Positions 37,901 to 49,398 are shown, numbered from the stretch's first letter. The stretch is DNA of 64,000 bases from Proteobacteria bacterium DTSAM18 (GCA_028767165.1 JARACJ010000006.1:1-64000), one strand, 5' to 3'. Notes: generated by a model not told the origin, from the sequence alone. Numbers and translations are program-made.

Positions 37901-40900
37901 GCCGATGTCGCCGAGGGAGCCACCGGCGGAGGCCGAGACCGCGTCGGTCTCGAAGGCGTCGAGCCAGCCCTGGGGCAGGATGCCCGTGCTGGCATCGCTC
38001 AGATCGTCCCAGCGATCGGTGCTGGCGATGAGGTTCTCGTAGTCGGGCGCGCCGTTGTCGAGGAGCGGCTTGATACAGACCGAGGTGGAGCTGGCAGGAC
38101 ACGCGCCGTTCTCGGGCAGGACGTAGCCGGTGGGATCGGTGACCGTGCCGGAGATGCACGCCCACTGGCCGCCATCGGCGTCGCACTGGGCCACGGTGGA
38201 AGCGGTCATGGTGGTGAAGGTGGGGATGAGCCAGTCTTCGCCCACCTCGTCGTGGCAGTCGCCACCCTCGCCCGCCTCGCCACCGAGGATGGTGGTGCCG
38301 TTGCGGCCGGAGGTGGTCCAGGTGTTGCTGTCGACGCGGCAGTCGTACCAGTAGCCGGCGTACTCCGCCGGGGTCTGCAGCGCGGCCTGGGTGATGTCGA
38401 TGCCGAACAGCTCATCGAGGTAGAGCTGGGACATGCCGCTCGTGGAGTAGGAGGAGCCGCTGTCGTCGGGCAGGTCGAGGCGCTCGAAGCCGGGCAGGAC
38501 GTCGTAGGACGTGCCCGATGCCGCCGTGAACCGGAGTCCAGAAGGCTGCGACGCCGGGGCGCTGACGCTGAAGGTCTCGGTGACGCTGTCGTAGGCCAGG
38601 CTGGTCCAGGTGGGCAGGTTGACGACATCGGCGATGCCGTAGCCGTCGCCGTCCTGATCCTCGTAGCAGGAGACGAAACCGTTGCAGTCGTTGTCGAAGG
38701 GATCGCCGACGACCTCGGCCGCGCCGGGGTGCGCCTCGGCCCAGTCGTCGTGGCAGTCGAAGTCCGCCATGTCGTCACCGAGGCCACCTGCGGAGGAGCG
38801 TCCATCCACCTCGAAGGCGGCCACGAGGGCATCACCATCGGTGGTGCCATCGGCAGGAGGCTCGACGGGCAGGCCCGCAGCCAGCGTGGCGCTCTCGACG
38901 TCGCTGCGGGTATCGCCGCAGAAGTACAGCTTCATCTTGGCGTCGATGCCGTTGAAGGTGACGTTGCGGACCGTGGTGCCGTTGCCACCCGCGGTGTCGA
39001 TCCAGCGCGTGGAGCTGCTGCTGAACACGCTCTTCAGGTAGGTGGTGGCCACGGAGCCGTAGCCGTCGTCGTCGAGATCCTCGAAGCAGTCGATGGAGCC
39101 ATCGCAGTCGTTGTCCCAGGCATCACCGGCCACCTCGGCCGTGACGCCGGGGTTGGCGCCGCTGTAGTTGTCGTGGCAGTCGTCCGCGAGCGAAGCGTAG
39201 CCGTTGGTGGGATCGGCACAGGTGTACTGGCCGTTGCTCTGCGGCGAGATGCCACCCACCGCCACCGCACCGGACGGCACCGCGTAGGTGGTGCTGTTGG
39301 GTGAAGTGCCGTTGGGGGCGGCGTCGACATAGGGCTCGGAGCCGAAGCCGAGGGAGGAGTCGGTGCTCGCGTGAACCACGAAGGTGCCGTAGCCATCGCC
39401 GTCGAGGTCGCGGTAGCAGGTGATCCAGCCGTCGCAGTCGTAGTCGTAGGCGTTGCCGTCGGTGTCGTTGCCGGGCACGCCGACGTTGTAGGTGGAGTCG
39501 AGGTAGGCGTTGGCGTTGTCGTCGTGGCAGTCGTACTCGTCGTTGCCGACGCCACCCACCGCCGCGTAGCCGTTGGCCTCGATGTCGGACTGGTTGGTGG
39601 TGTACCAGGAGGATGCGGCATCGACGAGCCCCGTGAGGGAGTCGAGACCACATGCGTAGTACACGAGGCCAGCCTCGTCACCGGAGGTGATGCCCGCGGG
39701 GTAGTCGTCGACGTAGTCGTCGTTCTCCGCGAACATGTCGTAGGTGATCATGGTCCCGGTGGTCAGGGTACGGACCTCGGTGCCGTAGCCGTCGTCGTCC
39801 TGATCCAGGTAGCAGTCGACGTAGCCATCGCAGTCGTCGTCGAAGGCGTTGCCGACGATCTCCGCGGCGGCCTCCGGGTTGGCGGACGCCTCGTTGTCGT
39901 GGCAGTCGAAGTAGTCGTCGTTGCTCTCCCCGCCCGCGACGGTGGTGAGGGCCACGGCGTCGAGGCAGTTGAGGTACTCGTCTGCCGCGACGATGTCGGC
40001 GTCCCAGCCGTTCGAGGTGCCCGCGGGGAAGTCGGTCTCCACGACGGCGCCGCCGAAGCCATCACCGTCGAAGTCCGAGTAGCACTCGAACACGCCATCA
40101 CAGTTCTCGTCCACCGCGGCGTAGTTGGTCACGTCGCCGACGTGGTTGATGTAGGCGCTGCCGGTCAGGCCCACGGAGGAGGTGCCACCGGCCACCGCGA
40201 AGGTGTTGCCCGGAACCTCGGCCAGGCCGTTGCCCGGGTAGATGTGGTCCATGCCGACGCCATCGTGGCAGTCGCCACCGACCGTGGCGAAGCTGAGGTA
40301 GCCGGCATCGGAAGAGGTGAGGCCGTTGTAGCTGTTGTACGCCGCAGCGTAGCTGCTGCAGGCGCCGGAACCGTTGAGGTTGCCCGTCAGGCCGGCATCG
40401 GCGAGCAGGAGCTCACCGCTGGTGGAGCCGCCGAAGCCGTCGCCATCGGCGTCGACGTAGCACTCGAGATCACCGTCGCAGTCCTGGTCGCCTTCTCCGA
40501 TCGCCTCGCTCGGGTTGCCCGGGTAGACGGTGACGGCGTTGTCGGCGCAGTCCCAGGGCTCGACACCGACGAGTCCGGAGCCATCGAGCACGAGGGCCTC
40601 GTTGGCGCCCGCGCAGGTGATGGTGAGCAGGGGGTCGGTGGCGGCGTCGAGCTCGGAGTCCTCGACGAACGGCCATGAACCGGCTGCCGGGGTCCAGGTG
40701 CCGCTGCTGGGGTAGGTCAGGTCGATGCCGTCTGCGGTGTTGGCATCCCAGGACGGAGAATCCCAGCTGGCGTACCAGTCGTCCGGGTGCAGGGCCACAC
40801 CGTCGCCGTCGCCATCGTTCAGGCAGAGCGCGCTGCCGTCGCAGTCGTCGTCGTAGGCATTGCCGGGAACCTCGTTGACCAGGATCCAGCCGACGCTGTC

Positions 40901-43900
40901 GCAACCACCGCTACCGTTGGGTGCCTCGTAGTCGAAGGTGACCGGATCGAGGCAGAGCGTGGCGCCCGGATGGAAGAGATCGTTGTCGACCTCGGGGTTG
41001 TCGGAGTCAGGGGTGTCGTGGCAGTCACCCTGTTCGTCGGCGCGGTACTGACGGTTGTCGCAGCTCAGGTAGGTGCTGGAGTCGGTCCACTGGGCTGCGG
41101 CCCAGTGATCGGTTCCGCCGTAGGTCTCCTGGGCCATCTCGGGTGTACCCACGATGGTGCTGCCGCTGTCGTCGTAGGCGCGACCGAAGCCGTCGTTGTC
41201 TTCGTCGACGTAGCAGTCGAAGGTGCCGTCACAGTCCTCGTCGACATCCTGACCGTTGCTCTGGACGATCTCGTCGACGAGATCGAGGGCCACGGACTCG
41301 TGGACCGACGGGTCTTCGTCGTCGCAGTCGCCTCCGACGGATGCGTAGCCGGTGGTCTCGCACTGGGAGGCACCACCGGCGAACAGGGCCGCCACCGTGC
41401 CGAAGTCGGACGCGGACTGGTCCTCGACCGCATCTGCGGTCTGCAGACCGAAGCCATCGCCATCCGAGTCGAGGTAGCAGGTGACCTGGCCGTCACAGTC
41501 ACGGTCGTAGTCGTCGCCGATGTCCTCGGGCGCGCCCGCATAGATGGTGGGAGCGTTGCTGTCGACGCAGTCGTCGGCCGCGGAAGCGGCGACGGTGACG
41601 CTGGATGCTGCACCCGCGCCGTCGACGAAGGAGCTGGTGGACGCGCAGATGCCGGAGTTGGCGGTGGAGCCGGGCGTGACCGCGACGAAGACGGTGCCCG
41701 TCTGGGTGGTGCTCCCATAGTCCGTGACGAGGCTCGACGAGACGCTGCCACCCACGAGACCGCCATCGTAGTTCACGCTGGTGGTGCCGTGTCCGTCGTC
41801 GTCGCTGTCGACGACACAGGCGATGAAGCCATCGCAGTTGCTGTCGGTGCGGGTCGCCGTGCCGTTGGACCCGATGGCCTCCGCCGTGGAGCCGGGGAAC
41901 ACGGTGCCCACGCCGTCGGCGCAGTCGCCGAACTCGGTGGCGTGCCCCGCGTTCGAGCAGGTGTCGGGGCAGTCGACCGTGCCGCAGGTCTCGACCTCGT
42001 AGCCGTTGGTCTCCCAGTTGCTGACCTGGGTGGCGTTCGCCAGCCGGACGCCCGTGTACTCGGTGGTGACCGCGGTGGCGCCCCAGCCGTCGCTGTCGCC
42101 GTCGGCGTAGCAGAAGACATAGCCGTCGCAGTTGTAGTCGATCGTGGAGGCGGCATCGCCAGTGGAGATGGCCTCACCGGTGGCGTCCGGGTTCACCGCG
42201 CTGTCGGTGTCGTCGCAGTCGTCGGCGGTGTCGTCGCGGAGCTTCCAGGACGATCCCGGGAGGGGGTTGGTGGTGTTGGCCGTGGTGGACGTGACGAGCA
42301 GGGCCTCGACGTGGCCGTCGAGGTTGCCGAAGTACATGTTGTCGCAGGTTGCCTGGTAGGTATCCGCGGCCAGGGTCACCCGTGCGAGCTGCGTGGCCGA
42401 CGTGGTGGCGTGCCCATCACCGTCGCGGTCGAGCAGGCAGTGGACGACGCCGTTGCAGTCGTAGTCTTCGCCGTAGGCGCCGCCGTCCGTGCTGTTGTCC
42501 GGATCGTAGGCGTCGCCGGTGTTGGCGTCGTCGTTGCAGTCGTCGTCGACGTCCGAGACACCCTCGGAGGTCATCGTCTCGCCGCCCGCGGTGTTCACGC
42601 ACCACAGACCGGAGGTGTCGGGGTCACCGTTTCCATCGCCATCGGCATCCGCGAAGTAGGTCTCGGGGTAGATGGTGCCGTCGGTGTCGTTGCAGTCGCA
42701 CACGCCCGAGACCGCGAACGCGGCCGCCATCACACCATCGGAGGACGACGCGTCGTTCGGGCCGAACACCACGCCCGCGGCGGCGGTGCTCGCGCTGCCC
42801 GGGAACGGGTTGGAGGTCTGCCAGGAGATGGTGCCGTCGCGGGTGTAGCCGTCGGCGTCCTCGTCGCGATCGTAGCCGAAGGCCAGATCCTCGAGCTCGG
42901 GGGCCTGGACGAAGGCCTGGAAGAGATCCACCTCGACCCACACCGACTCGCCGTAGCACAGCCGAGCGCCGTTTCCGAAGGAGGCGGAGCCGTAGTCGGT
43001 GTCGGTGACGGCGTACTGGGCACTGCTGTTCGAGCCCATGAGTGCAAACAGGGAGAAGCCGTCGAAGAGGTTGCCACTCGTGGCGGCGGCCACCGTGGAG
43101 CCGTCGGCGCCCCAGCAGTCGACGTACAGCTCGATGTCGCTGCCGTCGGACGGGATGTCGCCGGTCGGCGTGAGCGAGGTCATGAAGCCGAAGGCATCGG
43201 ACAGCGGTTGGGGCGTGGGGGTGGAGGTGTCTTCGAACGCGAAGGGAGCGGTGGTGCCGTCTGCGTTCACCGACACCGTGGCCAGGTGGTCGAAGTACTC
43301 GTCGTGCAGCGCGTCGCTGAACTCGAGGGACACAGAGCTGACGCCGTGGATCTTGTTGCTCGCGGAGCCACCACGGGCGGCGAACTCGATGCCGGTGAAG
43401 GCGGTGTAGGTGTGCGAGGCGTCGGCGTCGTCGTCGAAGGAGCCGTCGAAGCCGGAGATGCGGATCAGGAGGTCCTGATCACAGTCGGCGTTGCCGAACT
43501 GGTGTTCGACCGTGAAGTTGACGCCCTCGAAGATGCCGCCGGTGCCGTTGTCGCTCGCGAGTCCGCTGACGTCTTCGTTGGTCGGCGTGATGACGGTTCC
43601 GGCCGTGACCGCCGCGGAGCTGGGATCGAAGGTGAGCCGGACCGTGTGGGTGGCGGCATCGGCGTCGTCGGTGGTGACCTTCAGCTCGAAGGACTTCTGC
43701 GAGTCGTCCGTGGTGTCGCTGAAGCGGATGGTGAACTCGAGGGCGCTCGGAACCTCGACCGTGCCGGTGAGATCAGGCGCCTGGATGCTCGTGTCGAGCG
43801 GGAAGTACTGCACCTCCGCGCTCGAGGAGCCTCCCACGCCCGTGAGCAGCACGTTCGACGCGGTCGTGGGGGACTGCACGGCGTATGCGAACGTGGTGCT

Positions 43901-44383
43901 GTGGGCGGTCGTGAACCCGAGATCCCCGCGAAGATCGGTGCCACTCGCGACAGGGGTGTCATCGCTGGTGATCAGGCACGACTCCGACCCCTGTGCGCCG
44001 ACCAGGGTGACGGATGCATCCTCGTCGAGGGAGCCGAGGTCGAGGTGCCACTGGCGGTTCGTGGAGTCCGTGCTCTCCGGAGCCGTCGCGAGGTGGTCGC
44101 GGATCCACCGCGCGGGCGTCGCGCCGACCAGCGTAGCGCTGTCGACGTACTCGTTGAAGTCGGCGTACAGGCGTGCATTCGCGCTACCGCTCGGAGCGGA
44201 GGCGTCGTATGCCACCGTGCTCGTGGCGGAGAAGTTGGCTCCCAACCAGTCGCTCAGCAGGAGCTCGGCATCCGCGGCGGTCGAAGGGCAGTATCCGGCC
44301 CCCGCCCCGACGCCCGCCCCGGCTACGGGGGCGGCAGCGAATGCAAGTCCGGTCAGAAGGAGTCCGCGAGCAGTCAAATTCAT
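31964..44383 (-). CDS. Giant surface protein with MopE-type Asp/Cys repeats
   Basis: About 4,139 residues in one uninterrupted frame. Order: signal peptide (LTARGLLLTGLAFAAAPVAG); an N-terminal region of about 600 residues without repeats; then about 23 Cys/Asp-rich units spread from residue ~640 to ~4075; a tail with CGGCSSG, a hydrophobic segment and MRRRREED, i.e. a MYXO-CTERM-like sorting signal. The first 17 or so units follow GNxxDxDCDGxxxCYxDxDGDGYG with DCxD between, while later ones have the classic EVCDGVDNDC form. Such MopE-related motifs are proposed metal sites (copper in MopE, calcium by analogy). The protein should be secreted and surface-anchored. ATG 44383 is preferred; an ATG at 44422 would add 13 residues. 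Confidence 0.92.
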   Translation of the reverse strand: MNLTARGLLLTGLAFAAAPVAGAGVGAGAGYCPSTAADAELLLSDWLGANFSATSTVAYDASAPSGSANARLYADFNEYVDSATLVGATPARWIRDHLATAPESTDSTNRQWHLDLGSLDEDASVTLVGAQGSESCLITSDDTPVASGTDLRGDLGFTTAHSTTFAYAVQSPTTASNVLLTGVGGSSSAEVQYFPLDTSIQAPDLTGTVEVPSALEFTIRFSDTTDDSQKSFELKVTTDDADAATHTVRLTFDPSSAAVTAGTVITPTNEDVSGLASDNGTGGIFEGVNFTVEHQFGNADCDQDLLIRISGFDGSFDDDADASHTYTAFTGIEFAARGGSASNKIHGVSSVSLEFSDALHDEYFDHLATVSVNADGTTAPFAFEDTSTPTPQPLSDAFGFMTSLTPTGDIPSDGSDIELYVDCWGADGSTVAAATSGNLFDGFSLFALMGSNSSAQYAVTDTDYGSASFGNGARLCYGESVWVEVDLFQAFVQAPELEDLAFGYDRDEDADGYTRDGTISWQTSNPFPGSASTAAAGVVFGPNDASSSDGVMAAAFAVSGVCDCNDTDGTIYPETYFADADGDGNGDPDTSGLWCVNTAGGETMTSEGVSDVDDDCNDDANTGDAYDPDNSTDGGAYGEDYDCNGVVHCLLDRDGDGHATTSATQLARVTLAADTYQATCDNMYFGNLDGHVEALLVTSTTANTTNPLPGSSWKLRDDTADDCDDTDSAVNPDATGEAISTGDAASTIDYNCDGYVFCYADGDSDGWGATAVTTEYTGVRLANATQVSNWETNGYEVETCGTVDCPDTCSNAGHATEFGDCADGVGTVFPGSTAEAIGSNGTATRTDSNCDGFIACVVDSDDDGHGTTSVNYDGGLVGGSVSSSLVTDYGSTTQTGTVFVAVTPGSTANSGICASTSSFVDGAGAASSVTVAASAADDCVDSNAPTIYAGAPEDIGDDYDRDCDGQVTCYLDSDGDGFGLQTADAVEDQSASDFGTVAALFAGGASQCETTGYASVGGDCDDEDPSVHESVALDLVDEIVQSNGQDVDEDCDGTFDCYVDEDNDGFGRAYDDSGSTIVGTPEMAQETYGGTDHWAAAQWTDSSTYLSCDNRQYRADEQGDCHDTPDSDNPEVDNDLFHPGATLCLDPVTFDYEAPNGSGGCDSVGWILVNEVPGNAYDDDCDGSALCLNDGDGDGVALHPDDWYASWDSPSWDANTADGIDLTYPSSGTWTPAAGSWPFVEDSELDAATDPLLTITCAGANEALVLDGSGLVGVEPWDCADNAVTVYPGNPSEAIGEGDQDCDGDLECYVDADGDGFGGSTSGELLLADAGLTGNLNGSGACSSYAAAYNSYNGLTSSDAGYLSFATVGGDCHDGVGMDHIYPGNGLAEVPGNTFAVAGGTSSVGLTGSAYINHVGDVTNYAAVDENCDGVFECYSDFDGDGFGGAVVETDFPAGTSNGWDADIVAADEYLNCLDAVALTTVAGGESNDDYFDCHDNEASANPEAAAEIVGNAFDDDCDGYVDCYLDQDDDGYGTEVRTLTTGTMITYDMFAENDDYVDDYPAGITSGDEAGLVYYACGLDSLTGLVDAASSWYTTNQSDIEANGYAAVGGVGNDEYDCHDDNANAYLDSTYNVGVPGNDTDGNAYDYDCDGWITCYRDLDGDGYGTFVVHASTDSSLGFGSEPYVDAAPNGTSPNSTTYAVPSGAVAVGGISPQSNGQYTCADPTNGYASLADDCHDNYSGANPGVTAEVAGDAWDNDCDGSIDCFEDLDDDGYGSVATTYLKSVFSSSSTRWIDTAGGNGTTVRNVTFNGIDAKMKLYFCGDTRSDVESATLAAGLPVEPPADGTTDGDALVAAFEVDGRSSAGGLGDDMADFDCHDDWAEAHPGAAEVVGDPFDNDCNGFVSCYEDQDGDGYGIADVVNLPTWTSLAYDSVTETFSVSAPASQPSGLRFTAASGTSYDVLPGFERLDLPDDSGSSYSTSGMSQLYLDELFGIDITQAALQTPAEYAGYWYDCRVDSNTWTTSGRNGTTILGGEAGEGGDCHDEVGEDWLIPTFTTMTASTVAQCDADGGQWACISGTVTDPTGYVLPENGACPASSTSVCIKPLLDNGAPDYENLIASTDRWDDLSDASTGILPQGWLDAFETDAVSASAGGSLGDIGEIPGNIYDEDCDGLAACFYDEDGDGVGNYITTAQAASNGHYSCDNSGLFLAQFAGDCDDSDDQTAPPVAAGTLAGTDVKATFDFAAQYQTVSPNSGNGGGNYDLASTSACQALSSGDDSFMAVCTWKDSNSSDEYNLVAMDRMGSDDCSSSDLGGVDHEIYCIPEQVGDTIDQNCDDVVGCWYDADDDGFTSSFGAGSFDLYPQDLIDSAGFYYDCASDDLTQLTGNNDDDNVDCNDDESRESPGQVELGPDSLLGVTLANLATNADLTSEADKAAALASVGNDLDEDCSGSFSCWEDVDGDGWGGGVIYYDGAPLKPSQIADGSGNIGTLLDTIGESGGASIDDLSWSTNGNPWQVEPTVLASVSACSVASGVATQVGDCLDNALTGADVHPDDVDPFDQPSETDVAMETTVEEVGNDIDEDCDGIWWCYKDADGDGQGDKWGFGSAIDAAAVNLGQAVVGDFAAADYELPTCDSPSDGVADDAADCLDAMPTGEAMIYYPIKLNTDGTEYVLADELQTTATSIQNSSVCGDAPDDDICWKPVTELTFSAVQAAADGQLLMPVEIVADGIDGDCDGYEDCLTDNDGDGTFSGGILSNDVDLLGRGLADVQTARDEDTHAEAGGAMCDDSQLWPVATQGSTPGLGYGHISWPGIDLTSYFDCDDDDETRAPTLTETYYDGIDADCDGQNDFDADGDGYEEFNEDAEALLAARTDCTNVAQWTTTPWLGCGDYNGDDCNDDETVHPAPLLDSVEDIMAELEVPIGDRAGGLSNDELVWAMLQLTYLDKPALVPETASIDDLMFDVFDQDLVDLGGGDYRSKAADQSWEDVYDDWFLEQRDQWDFISMSEAEMATFLSYEWTIRSVKETCESGATQIDNDCSGVEDGEGNNPGVNHSLECVFHVSDWAAAQEDVWEVEGVYTRLMRDPYTVCADDVTYWSDHSDAVGLPPATLDSCDLADGVEDGYLDYACVESAFPDEVWIADPDSFRWCGTWPYAASCDWLSETAEGQLAHLDAVATVYYLDSDDDTEGSDTQQGYRLCDVNQADEPFRTSRTDCDDSDGLVRTGADEVCDGVDNDCDDEIDDPIPVDKFPDDFDQSNGSWHYVDLDEDGYGDGSIASGEEGSLFICNAYEDFGASATSCKSYENGEPATGFADHGHLIDGDCYVPNSEDCADGESSVHPTTLDNVDEILDGWNNDCDGYIPLVELDCDGDGAFAVGEHVLGLGREAAMDKLDESSVNNYFEFSSAAELGLADCVPGSTFPITDFQCWGTDIPLQVQCDEVTGLWMVKLSTIEETEVWEGYKFNITKDESSVCRESSYWDCDDRNPSRCYGDGVEEVCDGVDNDCNDFFDLMVPDDDGVPSALETSEEVAPGYVQAAELDRDADDAIECDKQVLSNGVQSFVTYNGVALSEEDISADGGKGGDCIDTCSLIRPLSEEEQCNGFIHHDMCDDAYEDLEWDDDADSFSVCGAMGNTEAEGASVTENIYVMAFVRGDTDSLQSPDVKTFEGVDTVVPLVVPRRYSGDNFRNTSVHNEVRECDAGLNTALEELGLVMPDPALADYEAEAREVLLDFCVRARTCSEYAALVAEGGDLDEVLDDEGAIVDRDSGQAPAPPASGNLGLPDYCSNFVDETGAINGQCVTLELTLTSDGTFSGDEDVYDPSVFMGLVGGSSCLYGTEDGTAYSRPLYDFVGMPHPFDVVENLYGGTGTFSADDSVAANATDYLQNADQVISRTVWSQSQIVQARKLVVDYECFRLDGTFGCNEGVYSNSSDVFGSWSSPYTYSSTDGGHFHLDDFPVDDALWDFDLRNKATVGMSGERDIEDDITPDWWLYLSRYNPTQLGSETLYGCWGDPSIQGLEADFMNIDVVGGDCIESIGEKNAAPDEINRGMAEGPADLMGLYDGALANCDSCLDGLDNNCNGLADSEDPTCKPCFVGQGYGLGCGGCSSGAGGAAGGVPVFLLLGLAGLMRRRREEDAA

Positions 44384-44619
44384 TGGATTCGTCCATGGAT
44401 TACGACGAACCCGATCTAGCATCTATCCCGGTGACGGCTCGACCCCTACTGGGCCCTGCGAGCCCCCAGTGATGAAAAATCGCCTCAAATGGTGGCTATG
44501 GGCACACGAAACGCTGCGTTCGTCCGAAGCCCGACCGTACCGATATCCATCAACGGTGGCGCATCCGAGGACCGTCGCCCACCTTCGGTACAGGTGGCAA
44601 GAGCGCCCGAACCTCCCGC

Positions 44620-44760
44620 CTAATCGTCGTCTTCCAGCATACGCTGCGGGGCATCGTCGATGTCGTCGAATTGACCCTGACGCACCGACCAGACGAACAG
44701 GGCGACGAACACCGCCCCGAGGACGATGGCGAGGGGAACCAGGAAGAAGAGTGCACCCAT
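44620..44760 (-). CDS. ccoS: cbb3-type oxidase assembly protein CcoS
   Basis: A 46-residue protein starting MGALFFLVPLAIVLGAVFVA. One membrane helix is followed by WSVRQGQFDDIDDAPQRM and an acidic end LEDDD. Helix, QFDD motif and length match CcoS, a small protein needed to insert haem and copper cofactors into cbb3 oxidases. GAGAGG lies 5 bases before the ATG. No ccoN, ccoO, ccoP, ccoG or ccoI lies in this window. Either a cbb3 oxidase is encoded elsewhere, or this copy serves another oxidase. Confidence 0.88.
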   Translation of the reverse strand: MGALFFLVPLAIVLGAVFVALFVWSVRQGQFDDIDDAPQRMLEDDD

Positions 44761-44950
44761 GTCGACCTCTCTGCAGGGTCGGATCTAGTCGGATGGGCGC
44801 TTCGCGCAAGCACGGAGGCCGGATTGGGTGGCCCCACGGACCCCGGGCCGGGAACGTTCCGCCACGGGCCCGGTACTTCCGCCCTGCCCCTTGGATCCAA
44901 CCCGTACCACCCCTACCATGGCGCCCGCCCCAGACCCCTCGGGAGTCCCC

Positions 44951-46528
44951 ATGAACCGGTTCGTTGCTGCCGCCGTCCTGCTGGCGCTGTCCCCCCTCGC
45001 CGCGGCCACCGGGCCCCTCCGGATCCAGTCCGAGCCCTACGAGCTGCCGACACCGGCGGATCCATTCCACCTCATCCTGCACGACCCGGTCGGTCGGCCC
45101 GCGCCGTCCACTGCCTGCGACGTCGATCTGTGCCGATCCCTGGTGGCCCTCATCGACAGCGCCGAGGAGACGCTCGATCTCGCCATCTACGGACTGCGGG
45201 GCCAACCGGCCATCTTCGAAGCGCTCGTTCGCGCACAGCAACGCGGTGTGCAGGTACGGGGCGTGGTGGATCGCACCACCGATGGTCGCAACTACTACAA
45301 GGACACCGACCGGCTGGTGAAGGCCCTGGGCACCGTGCGCGATGATCTCGCCGTCGACATCCGCACGGCCGCCACCCGAGAGCCCTACGATCCCGAGGCC
45401 TCACGGTGCTGGATGGCACGCCCGGAGGGCTTCGACGGCCCAGCCCAGTGCGTCGGCTACGCCGTGGGCGACGACTGCCTCCTGGCCGTCCATGCCTCCC
45501 GTGAGATGCCCCTGTTCGAGGGGGAGATCATGCACGACAAGTACGTCGTCGCCGACGGCCGGTACCTGTGGATGGGCTCCACCAACCTCTCCGACTCCGG
45601 CACCGGCGGCTACAACGCCAACCTCGTCGGCCTGTGGAACGCCCCGGAGCTCGCGTCCTGGTACGTCCGCGAGTTCGAGCAGATGTACGCGGGTGCCTTC
45701 CACCGCAGCAAGAAGGGTCATGGCCCGATGCACACCACCTTGCATGGCGGCATCCGTGTGCAGGCGCTCTTCACCCCCCAGGACACCCCGATCGACCAGG
45801 CGGTCCGCCCGCTGATCCAGCAAGCCCGCCAGCGCATCGACGTCGGCATCTTCTTCCTCACCCACAAGGGGATCGCCCGTGATCTCATCGCGGCCCACGA
45901 GCGCGGGGTGCGGGTGCGGGTCATCCTCGACGCCACCGCCGCCAGGAACGGGTACACCAAGCACGAGCTGCTGCGAGCGGCCGGCATCCCCGTGAAGATC
46001 GAGAACTGGGGCGGCAAGATGCACATGAAGTCCGCGGCCATCGATGGGGAGGTCGTGATCATGGGCTCGATGAACTGGACCAGCGCGGGCAACCACACCA
46101 ACGACGAGAACACGCTGATCGTGCAGCACGAGGCGTCCGCGGCCCGGTATCACGCCTTCTTCGACGAGCTGTGGGCCGCCATCCCGGATCGCTGGCTCCA
46201 CGGTCGTCCCGATCCCGAGTCCCTCGACTCCACCACCGCCTGCACCGACGGCACCGACAACGACTTCGACCACCTCGACGACGCCGAGGATCCAGGCTGC
46301 GGCACCACACCGCCCGCCCTTCCTCCCCTGCCCTCCTACGTGCGCGTGCCCCGGGCAGGCGGTGACGGCGTCCTCAAGGGCAACATCTCAAGCGCCGGAA
46401 ACCGCACCTTCCACGTGCCTGGGGGCGAGTACTACGACCGTGTCCGGATCGACGAGAACATCGGCGAAGGATGGTTCTGCTCCGAAGAGGACGCGATGGC
46501 CGCGGGATTCCGTCGTTCTGGCCGCTGA
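44951..46528 (+). CDS. Secreted phospholipase D-like protein with two small C-terminal modules
   Basis: A 525-residue exported protein (signal MNRFVAAAVLLALSPLAAA) of the PLD superfamily. Two HKD motifs are seen: HDKYVVADG at residue 195 with GSTNLSDSG, and HMKSAAIDG at 358 with GSMNWTSAG. The second has Met where HKD motifs vary and keeps His and Lys, so it should be active as a phosphodiesterase or nuclease. After the catalytic part come a single MopE-like fragment (ACTDGTDNDFDHLDDAEDPG) and a C-terminal module GNISSAGNRTFHVPGGEYYD, seen at the ends of secreted thermonucleases. Substrate (lipid or DNA) is undecided. Start ATG 44951 after GGGAG. Confidence 0.88.
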   Translation: MNRFVAAAVLLALSPLAAATGPLRIQSEPYELPTPADPFHLILHDPVGRPAPSTACDVDLCRSLVALIDSAEETLDLAIYGLRGQPAIFEALVRAQQRGVQVRGVVDRTTDGRNYYKDTDRLVKALGTVRDDLAVDIRTAATREPYDPEASRCWMARPEGFDGPAQCVGYAVGDDCLLAVHASREMPLFEGEIMHDKYVVADGRYLWMGSTNLSDSGTGGYNANLVGLWNAPELASWYVREFEQMYAGAFHRSKKGHGPMHTTLHGGIRVQALFTPQDTPIDQAVRPLIQQARQRIDVGIFFLTHKGIARDLIAAHERGVRVRVILDATAARNGYTKHELLRAAGIPVKIENWGGKMHMKSAAIDGEVVIMGSMNWTSAGNHTNDENTLIVQHEASAARYHAFFDELWAAIPDRWLHGRPDPESLDSTTACTDGTDNDFDHLDDAEDPGCGTTPPALPPLPSYVRVPRAGGDGVLKGNISSAGNRTFHVPGGEYYDRVRIDENIGEGWFCSEEDAMAAGFRRSGR

Positions 46529-46665
46529 CACCCCTGCAAACAGCCCGCGAAAGCCTGCCTGCCGGGGTGGAACCGAATGCCCGGATCTGATAGGCCCCAC
46601 CCGGTGAACCCTCGTCCGCGCGGTCGGGGGCGAGACGATTCCATCCATGAGACCCGGAGCTGACT

Positions 46666-49374
<2,709 letters not shown>

Positions 49375-49398
49375 TGTGAGAGGCCCACGCGGCTTCGA

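Noticed and set aside
32100-42600. Possible CRISPR-like or tandem DNA repeat array in the giant gene
   Set aside because: The periodicity is at protein level and degenerate in DNA. Unit lengths vary widely, and the reading frame is continuous.
40787-44419. 1,210-codon open frame on the plus strand opposite the giant repeat gene
   Set aside because: It is the complement of the Asp/Gly/Cys-coding repeats and is Val/Ala/Gly-rich without motif, signal or Shine-Dalgarno. The minus-strand frame has a signal peptide, repeats and sorting tail.
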